Notes: generated by a model from the sequence alone, not told the origin. Shown: positions 50,146 through 62,315, counted from the first letter of the stretch. The stretch is 64,000 nucleotides of DNA from Pantoea sp. BAV 3049 (GCF_009765445.1 NZ_WHOY01000031.1:1242959-1306958), one strand, 5' to 3'. A program made the numbers and translations.

Positions 50146-51356
50146 CGACTACCTCGCGTAAACGCCTGGGCTTTGGCCAGTCGGGTTTCATAATCTATGC
50201 GTAACAAAAACACGATGGCGGTCGACATAATGATCAGGCTGGACCCGCCGTAACTGATCAGCGGCAGCGTCAGACCTTTGGTCGGCAGCATACCGGCTGC
50301 AGCCCCCACGTTAACCAGCGCCTGGAAGCTGAACCACACGCCGATGGAGCAGCCAAGAAAACCGGAAAAACGCTGGTCAAGTTCCAGAGCGCGCCGACCA
50401 ATGGACATCGCGCGAAAAGCGACGAAGAATACCATTAAGAGCGCCAAAACCACACCGATATAACCCAGTTCTTCACCAATAATGGAGAAGATAAAATCGG
50501 TATGGGCTTCCGGCAGATACTCCAGTTTCTGTACCGAATTCCCCAGCCCCTGCCCCCAGAATTCGCCACGGCCAAAAGCCATCAGTGACTGGGTTAACTG
50601 GTAACCGCTGCCGAACGGATCCTCCCATGGATTCCAGAAGGACGTTACGCGGCGCATACGGTACGGTTCGGCGACAATCAGCAGACAAACAGCGAAAATT
50701 CCGGAGCCGATAATTGCCAGGAACTGCCATAATTTTGCCCCGGCAAGGAACAACATCGCCAGCGTGGTCACAAACAACACAACCACGGTACCCAGGTCGG
50801 GCTGCGCCAGCAGAAGAACGGCCAGCACCACCATCACGCCCATCGGCTTACAGAAGCCCCAGAAGTTGTTGCGAACCTCATCAACCTTACGCACCAGATA
50901 GCTGGCCAGATAGCAAAACAGGGACAGTTTCGACATCTCAGCAGGCTGAATACGCAGCGGACCAAGGGCAATCCAGCGGGATGCACCGTTGACCGAACTG
51001 CCCACCACCAGCACAATCAGCAGCATCACTACCGTAACCAGCAGCATGATGTTGCTGTAACGCTGCCAGAAGTCCATCGGCACACGCAGAGTAACCAGTG
51101 CCATGCCCAATGCCAGCGCGATATAGAACGCATCACGCTTGGCGAAATAGAAGGGATCATCTGACAAACGCTGCCCGACCGGCATAGAGGCCGAAGTCAC
51201 CATCACAAAACCTAGCATGGCCAGACCCAGCGTCAGCCACAGTAGGGTACGATCGTACAGCACCATTGAGCTGGTATCGCTTTCACGCGGTCCCATTACC
51301 CAGTCTTTCAGACGATCGGATAGCCCACCCGCAAGGCTCAGTCCTTTCAAGTGCAT
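50142..51356 (-). CDS. ftsW: septal peptidoglycan polymerase FtsW
   Basis: A SEDS-family glycosyltransferase partnering FtsI at the septum. It has 404 residues with about ten membrane segments. Conserved SEDS motifs are [50 protein letters not shown] and [20 protein letters not shown]. Its start overlaps the murD stop by one base. Confidence 0.97.
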   Translation of the reverse strand: MHLKGLSLAGGLSDRLKDWVMGPRESDTSSMVLYDRTLLWLTLGLAMLGFVMVTSASMPVGQRLSDDPFYFAKRDAFYIALALGMALVTLRVPMDFWQRYSNIMLLVTVVMLLIVLVVGSSVNGASRWIALGPLRIQPAEMSKLSLFCYLASYLVRKVDEVRNNFWGFCKPMGVMVVLAVLLLAQPDLGTVVVLFVTTLAMLFLAGAKLWQFLAIIGSGIFAVCLLIVAEPYRMRRVTSFWNPWEDPFGSGYQLTQSLMAFGRGEFWGQGLGNSVQKLEYLPEAHTDFIFSIIGEELGYIGVVLALLMVFFVAFRAMSIGRRALELDQRFSGFLGCSIGVWFSFQALVNVGAAAGMLPTKGLTLPLISYGGSSLIIMSTAIVFLLRIDYETRLAKAQAFTRGSR

Positions 51357-52672
51357 CAGCCCAGCTCCTTCGCCAGTTGAGTAAACGCATCGCCGCGCTG
51401 CTCAAAGTTTTTAAATTGATCGAGGCTGGCACAGGCTGGCGACAGCAACACCATGTCGCCTGACTGCACTTTCGCTGCGATTTGCACCATCGCTTCGGCC
51501 ATAGTGTCCGTTTGCACGGCTTTCTCCGGGCACAGCGCGACAAGTTCAGCACCATCGCGTCCGAAACAGTAAATCCGCACGTTATCGCCCTGCAGATAGC
51601 GGGTTAGCGGGCTGAAGTCAGCCGATTTGCCGTCACCGCCCAGCAGCAGCCAGAGCGTGCCTTTCACCTGTAGTCCGTTCAGCGCGGCTTCGGTGCTGCC
51701 GACGTTGGTAGCTTTAGAGTCATTGATCCAGCGCACGCCGTTATGGTCATAAGCCAGCTGGAAGCGATGAGCCAGGCCGGTGAAGGTTGTCAGGGCTTTC
51801 AGGCTGGATGTCCGGGGCAAGCCGACTGCATCCGCCAGCGCCAGTGCTGCCAGCGCGTTCGTGTAGTTATGCTGACCAACCAGTGTCATCTCATCGGTGT
51901 TCAGCACTTTCTCGCCCTTCACCCGCAGCCAGATGCTGCCCTGCTGGTGGTTAAGATGATAGTCACCCACGTCAACACCAAAGCTCACACAGCGCTTGTC
52001 CGCTCCGCGAACCGGCATGGTCATCCCGTCATCGGCGTTGACCACACAGACCGCCGCATGCTCGTACACCCGCAGCTTGGCCGCACGATACTGCTGCATC
52101 CCCAGTGGATAGCGATCCATATGATCCTCAGTCACGTTGAGGATCGTGGCGGCTGCAGCTTTCAGGCTGCTGGTGGTTTCCAGTTGGAAGCTCGACAGCT
52201 CCAGCACGTAAAGCTGAGCGGGCTGATCCAGCAGCATCAGCGCTGGCAGGCCAATATTGCCGCCCACGCCAACCTGCCAGCCCGCAGCTTCAGCCATCTC
52301 ACCCACTAAAGTGGTGACGGTACTTTTGCCGTTTGAGCCGGTGATCGCCACAATCGGTGCCTGCGCTTCACGGCAGAACAGTTCGATATCGCCAACAATT
52401 TCCACGCCTGCATCGGCGGCATCCATCAGGGAAGGATGCGAAAGGGCCATTCCCGGGCTGGCCACGATCAGATCCGCTTCAAGCAGCCAGCTGTCATTCA
52501 GCGAACCGAGCCAGCGTTCCACATCTGAAGGCAGCTTGTTCAGTCCTGGCGGGACGACACGGGTATCCATCACACGTGGCGTAACGCCGCGTGCTAAAAA
52601 GAAATCAACACAGGACTGACCGGTCAGGCCCAACCCAATGATGACGACTTTTTTACCCTGATAGTCAGCCAT
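51356..52672 (-). CDS. murD: UDP-N-acetylmuramoyl-L-alanine--D-glutamate ligase
   Basis: Adds D-Glu to UDP-MurNAc-L-Ala. It has 438 residues (same as E. coli), with [17 protein letters not shown], the ATP loop [25 protein letters not shown] and the C-terminal [19 protein letters not shown]. It lies 2 bp after mraY. Confidence 0.98.
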   Translation of the reverse strand: MADYQGKKVVIIGLGLTGQSCVDFFLARGVTPRVMDTRVVPPGLNKLPSDVERWLGSLNDSWLLEADLIVASPGMALSHPSLMDAADAGVEIVGDIELFCREAQAPIVAITGSNGKSTVTTLVGEMAEAAGWQVGVGGNIGLPALMLLDQPAQLYVLELSSFQLETTSSLKAAAATILNVTEDHMDRYPLGMQQYRAAKLRVYEHAAVCVVNADDGMTMPVRGADKRCVSFGVDVGDYHLNHQQGSIWLRVKGEKVLNTDEMTLVGQHNYTNALAALALADAVGLPRTSSLKALTTFTGLAHRFQLAYDHNGVRWINDSKATNVGSTEAALNGLQVKGTLWLLLGGDGKSADFSPLTRYLQGDNVRIYCFGRDGAELVALCPEKAVQTDTMAEAMVQIAAKVQSGDMVLLSPACASLDQFKNFEQRGDAFTQLAKELG

Positions 52673-52674
52673 AG

Positions 52675-53757
52675 TTACCGCACCTTCAGCGTTGCCAGGC
52701 CAATCAGCACCAGCATCAGTGAAATAATCCAGAAGCGCACGATGACGCGCGGCTCCGGCCAGCCTTTCAGCTCATAGTGATGATGGATCGGCGCCATGCG
52801 GAAGATGCGCTGACCGCGCAGCTTGAACGAACCAACCTGCAGGATCACCGACAGGGTCTCCACCACGAACACTCCGCCCATAATCACCAGCAGGAATTCC
52901 TGACGCAGCAGCACTGCGATAGTGCCCAGCGCGCCACCCAGAGCCAGAGAGCCAACATCACCCATAAAGACCTGAGCCGGATAGGTGTTGAACCACAGGA
53001 AGCCCAGGCCCGCGCCGACAATAGCGGTACAGACAATCACCAGCTCACCGGCGTGGCGCAGATAGGGGATATGCAGGTATTCGGCAAACTTGACGTTACC
53101 GGTAGCCCACGCCACCAGCGCAAAACCAGCCGCAACAAATACGGTCGGCATAATTGCCAGGCCATCCAGACCGTCGGTCAGGTTCACAGCGTTACCGGTC
53201 CCTACGATCACGAAGTAAGCCAGTACAACGTAGAACAGCCCCAGCTGCGGCATGATGTCTTTAAAGAACGGCACGACCAGCTCAGTGGCTGGCGTCCCGT
53301 TACCGGCGGCGTATAACGCGAAGGCAACACCCAGCGAAATCACTGACATCCAAAAATATTTCCAGCGGGCAATCAGCCCTTTGGTATCTTTGCGCACCAC
53401 TTTGCGGTAGTCATCAACGAAGCCGATGATGCCAAAGCCCACCAGCACCACCAGCACGCACCAGACGTACGGATTGGAAGGATAGGCCCACATCAGTACC
53501 GAAACGGTGATGGAGAAGAGGATCATAATCCCACCCATCGTCGGCGTACCGCGCTTGCTGAAGTGCGACTCAGGGCCGTCGTTGCGAACGACCTGGCCAA
53601 ATGACATTTCCTGCAGACGGGCGATCATCCGTGGGCCCATCCACAAAGAGATAAACAGAGCGGTCAGCAGGCTGACAATGGCGCGAAACGTCAGATAGGA
53701 AAAGACGTTGAAGCCAGAATAATAAGTGACCAGATGCTCGGCCAGCCAGACTAACAT
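52675..53757 (-). CDS. mraY: phospho-N-acetylmuramoyl-pentapeptide transferase MraY
   Basis: The integral membrane enzyme making lipid I on undecaprenyl phosphate. It has 360 residues and ten predicted membrane segments. Catalytic motifs are [30 protein letters not shown] and the [14 protein letters not shown] loop. It overlaps murF by 7 bp. Confidence 0.98.
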   Translation of the reverse strand: MLVWLAEHLVTYYSGFNVFSYLTFRAIVSLLTALFISLWMGPRMIARLQEMSFGQVVRNDGPESHFSKRGTPTMGGIMILFSITVSVLMWAYPSNPYVWCVLVVLVGFGIIGFVDDYRKVVRKDTKGLIARWKYFWMSVISLGVAFALYAAGNGTPATELVVPFFKDIMPQLGLFYVVLAYFVIVGTGNAVNLTDGLDGLAIMPTVFVAAGFALVAWATGNVKFAEYLHIPYLRHAGELVIVCTAIVGAGLGFLWFNTYPAQVFMGDVGSLALGGALGTIAVLLRQEFLLVIMGGVFVVETLSVILQVGSFKLRGQRIFRMAPIHHHYELKGWPEPRVIVRFWIISLMLVLIGLATLKVR

Positions 53758-55112
53758 GTTCCTTTCTCCTGTAAGCTCTGCACTACCTGCTCCATGGCGG
53801 CACTACGCGAGCCTTTGACTAAGACGGTAATAATTGGCTGCTGTGTCAGCAGCGTTCTGAGTCGTGCTATGGCGGCAGATTTATCGCTGAAATGCTCACC
53901 CACCCCACTGGCATCACTGATTGCCTTGCTTAAAGTTCCCACGCTGAGGACCTTATCAATCCCTGCCTGACGCGCCGACCTGCCCACCTCACGGTGACAC
54001 TCTTCGGCTTCATCACCCAGTTCCGCCATGTCTCCCACCACCATCACGCGATAGCCTGGCATTTCGGCCAGCACCTGCGCAGCTGCGGTCATCGACCCAA
54101 CATTGGCGTTATAGCTGTCATCCAGCAGCAATTTCCCTTCTGCCAGCAGCATCGGGAACAGACGGCCAGGCACGGCTTTCAGGCCGGACAAACCTTTCTG
54201 AATGGCGCTGAGTGGCGCATCCACAGACAGCGCCAGTGAAGCCGCTGCCAGCGCATTGGCCACGTTATGGCGGCCAGGCAGCGGCAGCTGAATGTTGATG
54301 CTGCCCGCAGGAGTCATCATCACAAAGTGCGTGCCGCTGCTGGTCACCTGAATATCTGTGGCAAAGAAGTCACTGTCAGCCTGCGGCTGGGTGGAGAAAC
54401 GCCAGACCGTTTTGCTGTGCAGCATGCTCTGCCAGTGCGGCCAGTCGTTGCTGTCCGCATTGAGGATCGCTGTGCCTTTGACCGGTAATCCCTGGAAAAT
54501 TTCGCCTTTGGCTTTTGCCACGCCGGCCAGCGAACCAAACCCTTCCAGATGGGCCGCAGCCAGGTTGTTCACCAGCGCAGTCTCGGGGCGGGTAATGTCG
54601 GTGGTATAAGCGATTTCGCCCTGATGGTTCGCACCCAGCTCAATCACCGCGTACTGGTGTGCGTCAGTCAGGCGCAACAGCGTCAGAGGTACGCCAATAT
54701 CATTGTTCAGGTTGCCTGCGGTATAGAGCGTCTCGCCACATTCCCGCAGGATGGCAGCGGTCATCTCTTTCACCGAGGTTTTTCCGGAAGAGCCGGTCAG
54801 GGCCACAACGCGCGCTGTGGATTGCAGGCGGACCCAGCCAGCCAGCTGTCCGAGCGCAATGCGGGTGTCGGCCACCACCACCTGCGGAACAGCAACAGGT
54901 AAGTGCTTACTCACCAACAACGCTGCCGATCCGGCAGCAATCGCGTCACCGACGAAATCATGCGCGTCAAAACGCTCGCCCTTCAGAGCGATAAACAGGC
55001 ACCCGGCACTGACCTTGCGTGTGTCGGTAGTCACTTCAGCAAAAGTCAGGTCGCCACCGTAGAGCTTGCCGCCGGTCAGTTCAGCCAGAGTCTGTAACGA
55101 AAGCGCGATCAT
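53751..55112 (-). CDS. murF: UDP-MurNAc-tripeptide--D-alanyl-D-alanine ligase
   Basis: Adds the D-Ala-D-Ala dipeptide to complete the stem peptide. It has 453 residues (E. coli 452), with the ATP loop [35 protein letters not shown] and [13 protein letters not shown]. It overlaps murE by 4 bp. Confidence 0.98.
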   Translation of the reverse strand: MIALSLQTLAELTGGKLYGGDLTFAEVTTDTRKVSAGCLFIALKGERFDAHDFVGDAIAAGSAALLVSKHLPVAVPQVVVADTRIALGQLAGWVRLQSTARVVALTGSSGKTSVKEMTAAILRECGETLYTAGNLNNDIGVPLTLLRLTDAHQYAVIELGANHQGEIAYTTDITRPETALVNNLAAAHLEGFGSLAGVAKAKGEIFQGLPVKGTAILNADSNDWPHWQSMLHSKTVWRFSTQPQADSDFFATDIQVTSSGTHFVMMTPAGSINIQLPLPGRHNVANALAAASLALSVDAPLSAIQKGLSGLKAVPGRLFPMLLAEGKLLLDDSYNANVGSMTAAAQVLAEMPGYRVMVVGDMAELGDEAEECHREVGRSARQAGIDKVLSVGTLSKAISDASGVGEHFSDKSAAIARLRTLLTQQPIITVLVKGSRSAAMEQVVQSLQEKGTC

Positions 55113-56596
55113 GCCACTACCCCCAGTAATCTGGCGACCGTTACACGGTCGGAGTAGTCCAGACGGCGGTTACCGACGATCTGGTAATCTTCATGGCCTT
55201 TGCCAGCGACCAGTACGATATCGCCCTCTTTCGCCTGCAAGACAGTGTTAGTGACCGCTTGCGCACGTCCCGGCATTATACGGGCGCGACCGGCATCAAG
55301 CAGCCCACTCAGCACATCTGCCACAATCGCCGCAGGATCTTCACTGCGCGGGTTGTCATCCGTAATCACCATCACGTCGGAAAACTGCTCGGCAATCGCT
55401 CCCATTAGTGGGCGCTTACCTTTATCGCGATCCCCGCCACAACCGAAGACGCACCACAACTGCCCTTTACAGTGCAGGCGTGCCGCCAGCAGCGCTTTTT
55501 CCAGCGCGTCGGGCGTATGAGCATAATCCACCACCACCGTTGGCTTGCCTGCTGCAGTGAACACTTCCATCCGCCCGGTGACAGGCTGCAACTGATTACC
55601 AGTCGCAATCAGCGAGGCCAGCGGGTAGCCAACAGCTAACAGTGTGCCGAGCGCCACCAGCAGGTTGCTGACGTTAAATGCTCCCATCAGACGGCTGTCA
55701 ATTTCGCCATTGCCCCAGCTGGATTCGAACGTCACCTTCGCACCGTTGTCGTGATAGTCGACAGCAGTCGCCTTCAGCCAGCGCCCACGACAGCCCGGCT
55801 GTAAATTGTTTTCCATTGTCACGGCCACGGCATCCGGCAGTTTTTCCAGCCAGCGGCGTCCCACTTCGTCATCGGCATTAACGATCGCCTGACCCACCTG
55901 ATGCTCAGAGAACAGCAGCCATTTCGCGGCTTCGTAGCGCGCCATGTCACCGTGATAATCAAGATGGTCGCGGCTCAGATTGGTAAACGCTGCGGCGGCA
56001 AAAGGCAGTGCAGCCACACGATGCTGCACCAGACCGTGGGAGGAAACCTCCATCGCCGCCAGCGTGGCACCCTGCTCAACCAGCGTACTCAGCATGTGCT
56101 GAACATCTACCGCCGAGCCAGTGGTGTTTTCTGCCGGAGCCAGATGTCCGTACAGGCCATTGCCGACGGTGCCCATTACCGCACCGGTTTCACCCAGCAG
56201 CTGGGCCCATTGCGCCAGCAGCTGCGTGGTGGTGGTTTTGCCGTTAGTCCCGGTCACGCCAATCAGGCGCAGCTTCTCGCCGGGTTGCTGGTAGAAACGT
56301 CCTGCCAGGGCAGACAGACGTTGAGCAAGCTGGGCCAGGTAGATCACCGGCACGCCATGCATCTCTTTGATTTCACTATCTTCAGCTTCACCCTCTGCGT
56401 CGGCAATCACTGCCGCCACACCCTGAGCAATAGCCTGAGGAATAAAGCGGCGTCCATCCGCCTCATGGCCTTTCACCGCCACAAACAGATCGCCGGAAGC
56501 CGCCAGACGGCTGTCCAGTATCATTTCACGAAGCATCCGTTCCGGTGCGCCAGGCACCCACGGAGCCAGTAAATCGCGCAGGTTACGATCTGTCAC
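55109..56596 (-). CDS. murE: UDP-MurNAc-L-Ala-D-Glu--meso-diaminopimelate ligase
   Basis: Adds meso-diaminopimelate to the nucleotide precursor. It has 495 residues from the GTG at 56596 (start followed by [16 protein letters not shown]), the E. coli length, with GAGGG six bases upstream. A frame start at 56665 lies inside ftsI. Motifs are the ATP loop [25 protein letters not shown] and DDNPRSEDP, the DNPR sequence that selects meso-Dap. It overlaps ftsI by 14 bp. Confidence 0.97.
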   Translation of the reverse strand: MTDRNLRDLLAPWVPGAPERMLREMILDSRLAASGDLFVAVKGHEADGRRFIPQAIAQGVAAVIADAEGEAEDSEIKEMHGVPVIYLAQLAQRLSALAGRFYQQPGEKLRLIGVTGTNGKTTTTQLLAQWAQLLGETGAVMGTVGNGLYGHLAPAENTTGSAVDVQHMLSTLVEQGATLAAMEVSSHGLVQHRVAALPFAAAAFTNLSRDHLDYHGDMARYEAAKWLLFSEHQVGQAIVNADDEVGRRWLEKLPDAVAVTMENNLQPGCRGRWLKATAVDYHDNGAKVTFESSWGNGEIDSRLMGAFNVSNLLVALGTLLAVGYPLASLIATGNQLQPVTGRMEVFTAAGKPTVVVDYAHTPDALEKALLAARLHCKGQLWCVFGCGGDRDKGKRPLMGAIAEQFSDVMVITDDNPRSEDPAAIVADVLSGLLDAGRARIMPGRAQAVTNTVLQAKEGDIVLVAGKGHEDYQIVGNRRLDYSDRVTVARLLGVVA

Positions 56597-58352
56597 TCGA
56601 TCCCTCACTTCTGTTCTCTGCCATCTCGTTTTTGTCGCCCGCAGGCGGCAGGCCATCAGGCTCAATGTTCATAGTGCGCAGAACACCGCCCATAATGGCG
56701 CCGAATACCGGTGCAGAAACTGCACCACCGTAATACTTGCCAGCCTGTGGATCGTTAATCACCACCACCAGCGCAAACCGGGGACGACTCGCTGGTGCCA
56801 CGCCAGCGGTGTATGCGATGTATTTGTTGACGTATTTGCCATCCGGCCCGACTTTTTTAGCGGTACCGGTTTTAATGGCGATGCGGTAACCCTTGATGGC
56901 CGCTTTCACGCCTCCGCCACCGGGCAGCGCCACGCTTTCCATCATGTGCATCACGGTGCGCACCAGTTCTTCAGGAAAAACGCGCTGACCCGCCACTGGC
57001 GGGTCGACTTTGGTAATGGACAGCGGGCGATAGACGCCATAACTGCCTATGGTTGCGTAGACTCGCGCTAACTGTAACGGCGTTACCATCAGCCCGTAGC
57101 CGAAAGAGAAGGTGGCCCTCTCTATGTCAGACCACCGTTGTTTTTGAGGATATAAGCCACTGCTTTCTCCGACCAACCCCAAATTGGTCGCCTTTCCCAG
57201 TCCAAAACGTGAGTAAGTGTCTACTAACGCTGAGGACGGCATCGCTAACGCCAGTCTTGAAACACCGACGTTACTCGATTTCTGCAAAACCCCGGTCAGG
57301 GTCAGCTCACTGTAGCGGGCCACATCTTTGATCTCGTGGCCGTTAATACGATAAGGAACGGTATTCAGTACGCTGTTTTCTCTCACCACGCCGCGCTGCA
57401 GGGCAGTCATCACCACCATCGGCTTCACCGTTGAACCAGGTTCGAAAATATCGGTGATGGCGCGGTTACGCATCACATCTTTAGTGGTGCCGGACAGGTT
57501 GTTCGGGTTGTATGCCGGGCTGTTCGCCATCGCCAGCACCTCACCGGTATTCACATCTACCAACACCGCAGTGCCTGATTCCGCCTTGTTAAAGGCCACG
57601 GCGTTGTTCAGTTCACGGTAAACCAGCGCCTGTAAACGTTCATCAATACTCAGCGCCAGGTTGTGAGCCGCACGGCTGTCGACAGAGGAGATATCTTCAA
57701 TCACACGGCCATTGCGGTCTTTACGGACAGTACGTTCACCTGGTTGCCCGGTCAGCCATTTATCAAAGCTTTTCTCAACGCCTTCAATGCCCTGACCATC
57801 GATGTTGGTGAAACCAATCAGATGGGAAGTCACCTGTCCGGCAGGATAATAGCGGCGTGACTCTTCACGCAGGTTGATACCGGGAAGCTTAAGCTTTTTG
57901 ATGTAGTCGCCAATGGCAGGGTTCACCTGGCGGGCCAGATACACAAAGCGCCCCTTCGGATTGGCATTCACGCGGGCTGACAGCTGATCCAGCGGAATGG
58001 AGAGCGCATCAGACAGCGCCTTCCAGCGGCTGTCCATAGTAATGCCGCCCTTATCGTTAAGTTCTTTCGGGTCAGCCCAGATAGCATTAACCGGGACGCT
58101 GACCGCCAGAGGGCGTCCGGCACGATCGGTGATCATGCCGCGGGCAGTGGGAACAGCCTGCACGCGCAGGGAACGCATATCCCCTTCGCGCACCAGTTTG
58201 TCGGGGTTAATCACCTGCAGGTATGCCATGCGGGCCAGCAATCCTCCTAAGCCGAGCAAAATGCAGACGCAAAGCAACGCAAAACGCCAGCTGACAAAGC
58301 TGGCTTGATCTTCCGGGCGTTTCAACTTCTGCGTTTTAGTTGCGGCTTTCAT
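56583..58352 (-). CDS. ftsI: penicillin-binding protein 3 (FtsI)
   Basis: The septal transpeptidase: a bitopic protein of 589 residues (E. coli 588) with the membrane helix [20 protein letters not shown]. The active-site serine is in EPGSTVKPM, the SxN motif in [10 protein letters not shown] and KTG in AIKTGTAKK. It lies 8 bp after ftsL and overlaps murE. Confidence 0.98.
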   Translation of the reverse strand: MKAATKTQKLKRPEDQASFVSWRFALLCVCILLGLGGLLARMAYLQVINPDKLVREGDMRSLRVQAVPTARGMITDRAGRPLAVSVPVNAIWADPKELNDKGGITMDSRWKALSDALSIPLDQLSARVNANPKGRFVYLARQVNPAIGDYIKKLKLPGINLREESRRYYPAGQVTSHLIGFTNIDGQGIEGVEKSFDKWLTGQPGERTVRKDRNGRVIEDISSVDSRAAHNLALSIDERLQALVYRELNNAVAFNKAESGTAVLVDVNTGEVLAMANSPAYNPNNLSGTTKDVMRNRAITDIFEPGSTVKPMVVMTALQRGVVRENSVLNTVPYRINGHEIKDVARYSELTLTGVLQKSSNVGVSRLALAMPSSALVDTYSRFGLGKATNLGLVGESSGLYPQKQRWSDIERATFSFGYGLMVTPLQLARVYATIGSYGVYRPLSITKVDPPVAGQRVFPEELVRTVMHMMESVALPGGGGVKAAIKGYRIAIKTGTAKKVGPDGKYVNKYIAYTAGVAPASRPRFALVVVINDPQAGKYYGGAVSAPVFGAIMGGVLRTMNIEPDGLPPAGDKNEMAENRSEGSSDRS

Positions 58353-58360
58353 TCAGTCCC

Positions 58361-58681
58361 TTACGGTTGTACCACGATGTTTTCCTGCGATGGGTCGACA
58401 TGCTGCATCTGCAGTTTTTCCGTTGCCGTCCTCTCAACCCGGCTGTGATCGCCGAGGGCATTCTCTTCCAGGATCAGGTTGCGCCACTCGATATCCAGCG
58501 CATCACGCTCCAGTACCAGCTGTTCACGCTGGGCGGTAAGCAGGCGGGTTTTATGCGCCGTGGTCACCACCAGTACCGAAGAGACCAACACGCCGGCAGC
58601 AAGGATTAACGGAATTTTGCCGTGGCGTAACAGATCGCCTGCAATTACTCCCGGTAAACTGTGTCGCTCGTTGCCAATCAT
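58361..58681 (-). CDS. ftsL: cell division protein FtsL
   Basis: A small bitopic divisome protein of 106 residues forming a coiled coil with FtsB. It begins [20 protein letters not shown], with one membrane helix ([20 protein letters not shown]) followed by the leucine-zipper-like periplasmic part, nearly identical to E. coli. It is shorter than E. coli FtsL (121) only at the cytoplasmic N-terminus. It overlaps rsmH by 4 bp. Confidence 0.97.
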   Translation of the reverse strand: MIGNERHSLPGVIAGDLLRHGKIPLILAAGVLVSSVLVVTTAHKTRLLTAQREQLVLERDALDIEWRNLILEENALGDHSRVERTATEKLQMQHVDPSQENIVVQP

Positions 58682-59619
58682 GACGCGGTCCTCTCAGCGA
58701 TACGTAGAACAGAGCTGCGCGCCCGTGGGTTTTCAGCCACTTCAGCTTCGCCCGGCATCATCTTGCCCAGAGCCTTAAGCTGACGCCCCCCTAACTTGCT
58801 TAATTGCGCCTCGGTCATTGGCAGACCAGCCGGAACCTGCGGACCGCGGCTCTGCTCGCGCATAAAGCGCTTCACAATGCGGTCTTCCAGTGAGTGGAAG
58901 CTGATCACTGACAGACGTCCTTCCGGAGCCAGCGCGGATAACGCACCTTTCAGTGCCTGCTCAATCTCTTCCAGCTCGCTGTTCACCCAGATACGGATTG
59001 CCTGAAAACTGCGGGTCGCTGGGTGTTTAAACTTGTCCTTCACTGGCGTGGCGGCATAAATCACATCCGCCAGCTCCTTGGTGCGCGTCATGGGCTGTTC
59101 ACGGTTGCGCACAACAATGGCGCGGGCGATACGCCTGGCAAACCGCTCTTCACCAAAAGTCTTCAGCACGAAAGCGATATCGTTCTCTTCAGCCTGAAGC
59201 AGCCATTGCGAGGCCGACAATCCTTTGGTCGGGTCCATTCGCATGTCCAGCGGTCCGTCGCGCATAAATGAGAAGCCCCGCTCGGCATCATCCAACTGCG
59301 GGGAAGAGACCCCCAAATCCAGCAGAATGCCATCAATCTTGCCGGTCAGTCCCCGCTCTTCGGCATAGTCTGCCAGCGCGGAAAAGGGGCCGTGAATAAT
59401 GGTGAAACGCGGGTCAGTAATGTCGGCTGCGGCTGCAATCGCTTGTGGGTCGCGATCGATGGCATACAGGCGGCCCTTCTCTCCCAGCTGCGAGAGGATC
59501 AGGCGTGAATGCCCACCTCGTCCAAAGGTGCCATCAATATAGATGCCGTCAGATCTGATATTGAGGGCGTTTACCGCCTCGTCCAACAGCACCGTGGTAT
59601 GTCTGAAATTTTCCTGCAT
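58678..59619 (-). CDS. rsmH: 16S rRNA m4C1402 methyltransferase RsmH
   Basis: A SAM-dependent N4-methyltransferase acting on C1402 of 16S rRNA (formerly MraW). It has 313 residues (as in E. coli), beginning [20 protein letters not shown], with the SAM motif [28 protein letters not shown] and [15 protein letters not shown]. It lies 2 bp after mraZ. Confidence 0.98.
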   Translation of the reverse strand: MQENFRHTTVLLDEAVNALNIRSDGIYIDGTFGRGGHSRLILSQLGEKGRLYAIDRDPQAIAAAADITDPRFTIIHGPFSALADYAEERGLTGKIDGILLDLGVSSPQLDDAERGFSFMRDGPLDMRMDPTKGLSASQWLLQAEENDIAFVLKTFGEERFARRIARAIVVRNREQPMTRTKELADVIYAATPVKDKFKHPATRSFQAIRIWVNSELEEIEQALKGALSALAPEGRLSVISFHSLEDRIVKRFMREQSRGPQVPAGLPMTEAQLSKLGGRQLKALGKMMPGEAEVAENPRARSSVLRIAERTAS

Positions 59620-59621
59620 AG

Positions 59622-60080
59622 CTATAATGACAAGTCCTGCAAACGCTCAGATAATGGCTCCTGAGTCGACTGCTCCGCGTCAATATCCTCCCTGACTTGT
59701 TGATACCAGGTCTGTTCATCCCACAGCTCAAATTTGTTGAACTGTCCAACCAGCATCACTTCTTTGGTCAGGTTCGCGTGCTGGCGCAGCGTGTTCGCCA
59801 CCAGCAGACGGCCTGCATTATCCATCTGGCATTCGCTGGCATGCCCGAGTAACAAACGCTGAACACGGCGTTCTGCGGGGTTCATGCTTGATAAGCGCGC
59901 CAGCTTACGTTCAATAATTTCCCATTCGGGCAGGGTATAAAGCAGCAGGCATGGCTGATGAAGGTCAATGGTACAAACCATTTGCCCCTGTGATTCCCCG
60001 ATCAGCGTTTCGCGATAGCGCGTAGGCACGGCGAGCCGCCCTTTGCTGTCGAGATTGACTAACGTTGCCCCACGGAACAT
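59622..60080 (-). CDS. mraZ: transcriptional regulator MraZ
   Basis: A 152-residue AbrB-like DNA-binding protein with two repeats ([20 protein letters not shown] and the later [18 protein letters not shown]). It is the first gene of the dcw cluster and represses its promoter. Tandem GGTGG-type boxes lie directly upstream. Confidence 0.97.
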   Translation of the reverse strand: MFRGATLVNLDSKGRLAVPTRYRETLIGESQGQMVCTIDLHQPCLLLYTLPEWEIIERKLARLSSMNPAERRVQRLLLGHASECQMDNAGRLLVANTLRQHANLTKEVMLVGQFNKFELWDEQTWYQQVREDIDAEQSTQEPLSERLQDLSL

Positions 60081-60109
60081 GCCAGCCTCACCCTCCAGTT
60101 ACCCTCTTT

Positions 60110-60136
60110 CACCACTTTCCACCACAAATTCCCACC
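60110..60136 (-). promoter_or_regulatory. MraZ operator repeats
   Basis: On the minus strand three related boxes, GGTGGG (60131-60136), GGTGG (60119-60123) and GGTG (60110-60113), recur at about 10-12 bp intervals between the dcw promoter and mraZ. This matches the known MraZ target of direct TGGG-type repeats. Confidence 0.65.
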
Positions 60137-60141
60137 AAAGG

Positions 60142-60171
60142 AGTTTACGGAGCGGAGGAAAACATTGTCAA
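60142..60171 (-). promoter_or_regulatory. main dcw cluster promoter (Pmra)
   Basis: A perfect TTGACA (60166-60171) and TAAACT (60142-60147) on the minus strand are separated by 18 bases, about 60-90 bp upstream of mraZ. E. coli Pmra has the same layout. Confidence 0.75.
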
Positions 60172-60581
60172 GCCGCAGCGGACGCCGATTAGGATTATTT
60201 CTTTACTGATAAAAACGCAAAGGAGTTAAAAAATCGCGGATCACTCAGGAATTTAAAAATAAACTAATGAATAGTGGCAGGAATTTCTGGAAGAATTTTA
60301 CATTGCTCAAAAATATGCCAGTTTCAGGCCGCAAAAATTTCCGGAAGAACTTTGCGACGCAGGCGGCATTTTAAGGTATTTCTTAATAAAATCCCAGTCT
60401 GCACCCGTTGCACCTGTGCTACAGCTTAAGCAGATGTGTGGATTCCTAATAAACGTGAGGGAATATATAAAGATAAGGTTAAGCTCCTTCGCCTTTACTT
60501 TTACTTACGTAATGAAGCAGAGGATTAACGTTAACATTTTTAAACGGATGGATGAGAGAGGATGTCAGTGGGAAAAGTTAT

Positions 60582-60609
60582 AAAGGCAGCGCTGGACTGC
60601 CTTTTTTTG
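60582..60609 (+). terminator. orphan plus-strand terminator between mraZ and cra
   Basis: AAGGCAG-CGCTGGA-CTGCCTT followed by five more T residues reads as an intrinsic terminator on the plus strand. Both neighbouring genes are on the minus strand, and no protein gene ends here. The 60172-60581 interval is AT-rich and shows no ORF I would support, so an untranslated plus-strand RNA is a possible source. Confidence 0.6.
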
Positions 60610-60616
60610 TAAAACG

Positions 60617-61627
60617 TTAAGTTGTCTTGCGGCTTAATCGCCCACGGCGGTAGAGATTACGGCGAATTCGGGTTAATCCCGGTTTGGGTTTACGCGGTTC
60701 GTCCAGGCTGGCCAGCACCAGCTCCAACACCCGTTCCGCCACATCGCGGTGACGCTGGCCCACGGCCAGTACCGGACATTCGAGGAAATCCAGCAGCTCA
60801 TGATCGCCGAAAGTGGCAATTGCCAGATCGGTCGGCAAGCGTCCTTCATGCTTCAGCGTCACGTCCATTACGCCCTGCAACAGACCGAACGAAGTGGTGA
60901 ACAGCGCATCCGGCATCGGATTGGTTTCCAGCCAGGTTTCAAACAATGCTGCTGCGGCGGACCGTTCAAAACTGTTGGCGTAAATAAAATCAATTTTACG
61001 CGGATCGTCTTTCCACGCCTGGCGGAACCCCATTTCACGCAGGAAGCTGACCGACAACTCTGGCAGCGCACCGAGGAACAGGACAGACTCAACCGGCTGC
61101 TTACGCAGTTCAGCCGCCAGCATCTCTGAATCGTCCTGGTCTGCCCCCACCACGCTGGTGAAGTGTTCACGATCCAGCGCGCGGTCCAGCGCAATGATCG
61201 GCAGCGGATCGTTGGCCCAGCGCTGGTAGAAGGGGTGTTCCGGCGGCAGAGCGGTGGAAACGATAATCGCATCAACCTGACGCTGCAGCAGATGCTCAAC
61301 GCAGCGCATCTCGTTGTCGGGCTGATCTTCAGAGCAGGCAATCAGCAGCTGATAGCCGCGCTGGCGAGCCTGACGTTCAAGATAGTTAGCGATGCGGGTG
61401 TAGCTGGTATTCTCAAGGTCGGGAATAACCAGGCCAATAGAGCGGGTACGCCCTGCACGCAGTCCTGCAGCAACCGCGTTAGGATGGTAATTATGCTCAC
61501 GCACTACCGCCATCACCTTCTCGACGGTTTTATCGCTGACACGATACTGCTTGGCTTTACCATTGATAACGTAGCTGGCCGTCGTGCGCGATACTCCGGC
61601 AAGGCGCGCAATTTCATCCAGTTTCAC
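60617..61627 (-). CDS. cra: catabolite repressor/activator Cra (FruR)
   Basis: A LacI-family regulator of glycolytic and gluconeogenic genes, released by fructose 1-phosphate or fructose 1,6-bisphosphate. It has 336 residues. The N-terminal [23 protein letters not shown] and hinge [17 protein letters not shown] are near-identical to E. coli (334 aa). The GTG at 61627 follows GGTGGAG and matches the E. coli start; an upstream start at 61669 adds 14 unrelated residues. Confidence 0.97.
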   Translation of the reverse strand: MKLDEIARLAGVSRTTASYVINGKAKQYRVSDKTVEKVMAVVREHNYHPNAVAAGLRAGRTRSIGLVIPDLENTSYTRIANYLERQARQRGYQLLIACSEDQPDNEMRCVEHLLQRQVDAIIVSTALPPEHPFYQRWANDPLPIIALDRALDREHFTSVVGADQDDSEMLAAELRKQPVESVLFLGALPELSVSFLREMGFRQAWKDDPRKIDFIYANSFERSAAAALFETWLETNPMPDALFTTSFGLLQGVMDVTLKHEGRLPTDLAIATFGDHELLDFLECPVLAVGQRHRDVAERVLELVLASLDEPRKPKPGLTRIRRNLYRRGRLSRKTT

Positions 61628-61655
61628 AATAACTCCACCTGGCACCGCAACGGCG

Positions 61656-61681
61656 CAAAAAATAGCCACATCGCGGCTATG
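61656..61681 (-). promoter_or_regulatory. attenuator-like hairpin in the cra leader
   Basis: Minus strand ATAGCC-GCGATGT-GGCTAT followed directly by TTTTTT resembles an intrinsic terminator, but lies between the cra promoter and start codon. E. coli cra is preceded by an annotated leader peptide gene (fruL). Here that frame is not intact; only its AAAAGCAGTTGC region is recognisable. Confidence 0.5.
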
Positions 61682-61698
61682 GATAAGACATTTGTTAC

Positions 61699-61727
61699 AT
61701 CTAACAGCAGATTAGTTTAGCGAGCAA
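61699..61727 (-). promoter_or_regulatory. sigma70 promoter of cra
   Basis: TTGCTC (61722-61727) and TTAGAT (61699-61704) on the minus strand, 17 bases apart. The arrangement resembles the corresponding E. coli region. The start would be near 61692. Confidence 0.6.
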
Positions 61728-61761
61728 CTGCTTTTAGTTATGCGGGGGGGCTTTCTGTCAA

Positions 61762-61790
61762 AAATAAAAAACCCGGCATTACGCCGGGTT
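61762..61790 (-). terminator. rho-independent terminator of ilvIH
   Basis: AACCCGGC-ATTAC-GCCGGGTT; on the minus strand the stem is followed by TTTTTATTTTT. It lies 32 bp after the ilvH stop and separates ilvIH from cra. Confidence 0.9.
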
Positions 61791-61821
61791 AGCCTAGTAC
61801 AGAGCCTGTTGACGGGCGAAA

Positions 61822-62313
61822 TTATCGCATAATGCGATCGCCTCTGGAGACGCCAACGATGCCGGAGCGGGCCACTTCAACAATTTCGGCCACGTCGCGC
61901 ACGGTGCTCAGGAAGGCATCCAGCTTGTCGCTGGTCCCGGCGAGCTGAACCGTATAAAGCGACGGCGTGACGTCAACGATCTGACCGCGGAAAATTTCAG
62001 CGCTGCGCTTCACCTCTTCACGACCGTAACCGCTGGCCTGGATTTTCACCAGCATAATCTCACGCTCAACGTAAGCGCCCTGCCCCAGTTCACTGACACG
62101 CAGCACGTCCACCAGCTTATGCAGCTGCTTTTCGATCTGCTCCAGCACCTTTTCATCACCCACGGTCTGAATGGTCATGCGCGAAAGCGTTGGATCGTCA
62201 GTTGGCGCGACGGTCAGGCTTTCAATGTTGTAACCGCGCTGGGAGAACAGGCCCACCACGCGCGACAATGCGCCGGATTCGTTTTCCAGCAGTACCGATA
62301 AAACACGACGCAT
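61822..62313 (-). CDS. ilvH: acetolactate synthase III small (regulatory) subunit
   Basis: An ACT-domain subunit conferring valine feedback inhibition. It has 163 residues from the ATG at 62313 ([20 protein letters not shown]), the E. coli length. The valine-binding ACT motif [18 protein letters not shown] is present. It begins 2 bp after the ilvI stop codon; a start at 62343 lies inside ilvI. Confidence 0.97.
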   Translation of the reverse strand: MRRVLSVLLENESGALSRVVGLFSQRGYNIESLTVAPTDDPTLSRMTIQTVGDEKVLEQIEKQLHKLVDVLRVSELGQGAYVEREIMLVKIQASGYGREEVKRSAEIFRGQIVDVTPSLYTVQLAGTSDKLDAFLSTVRDVAEIVEVARSGIVGVSRGDRIMR

Positions 62314-62315
62314 AA

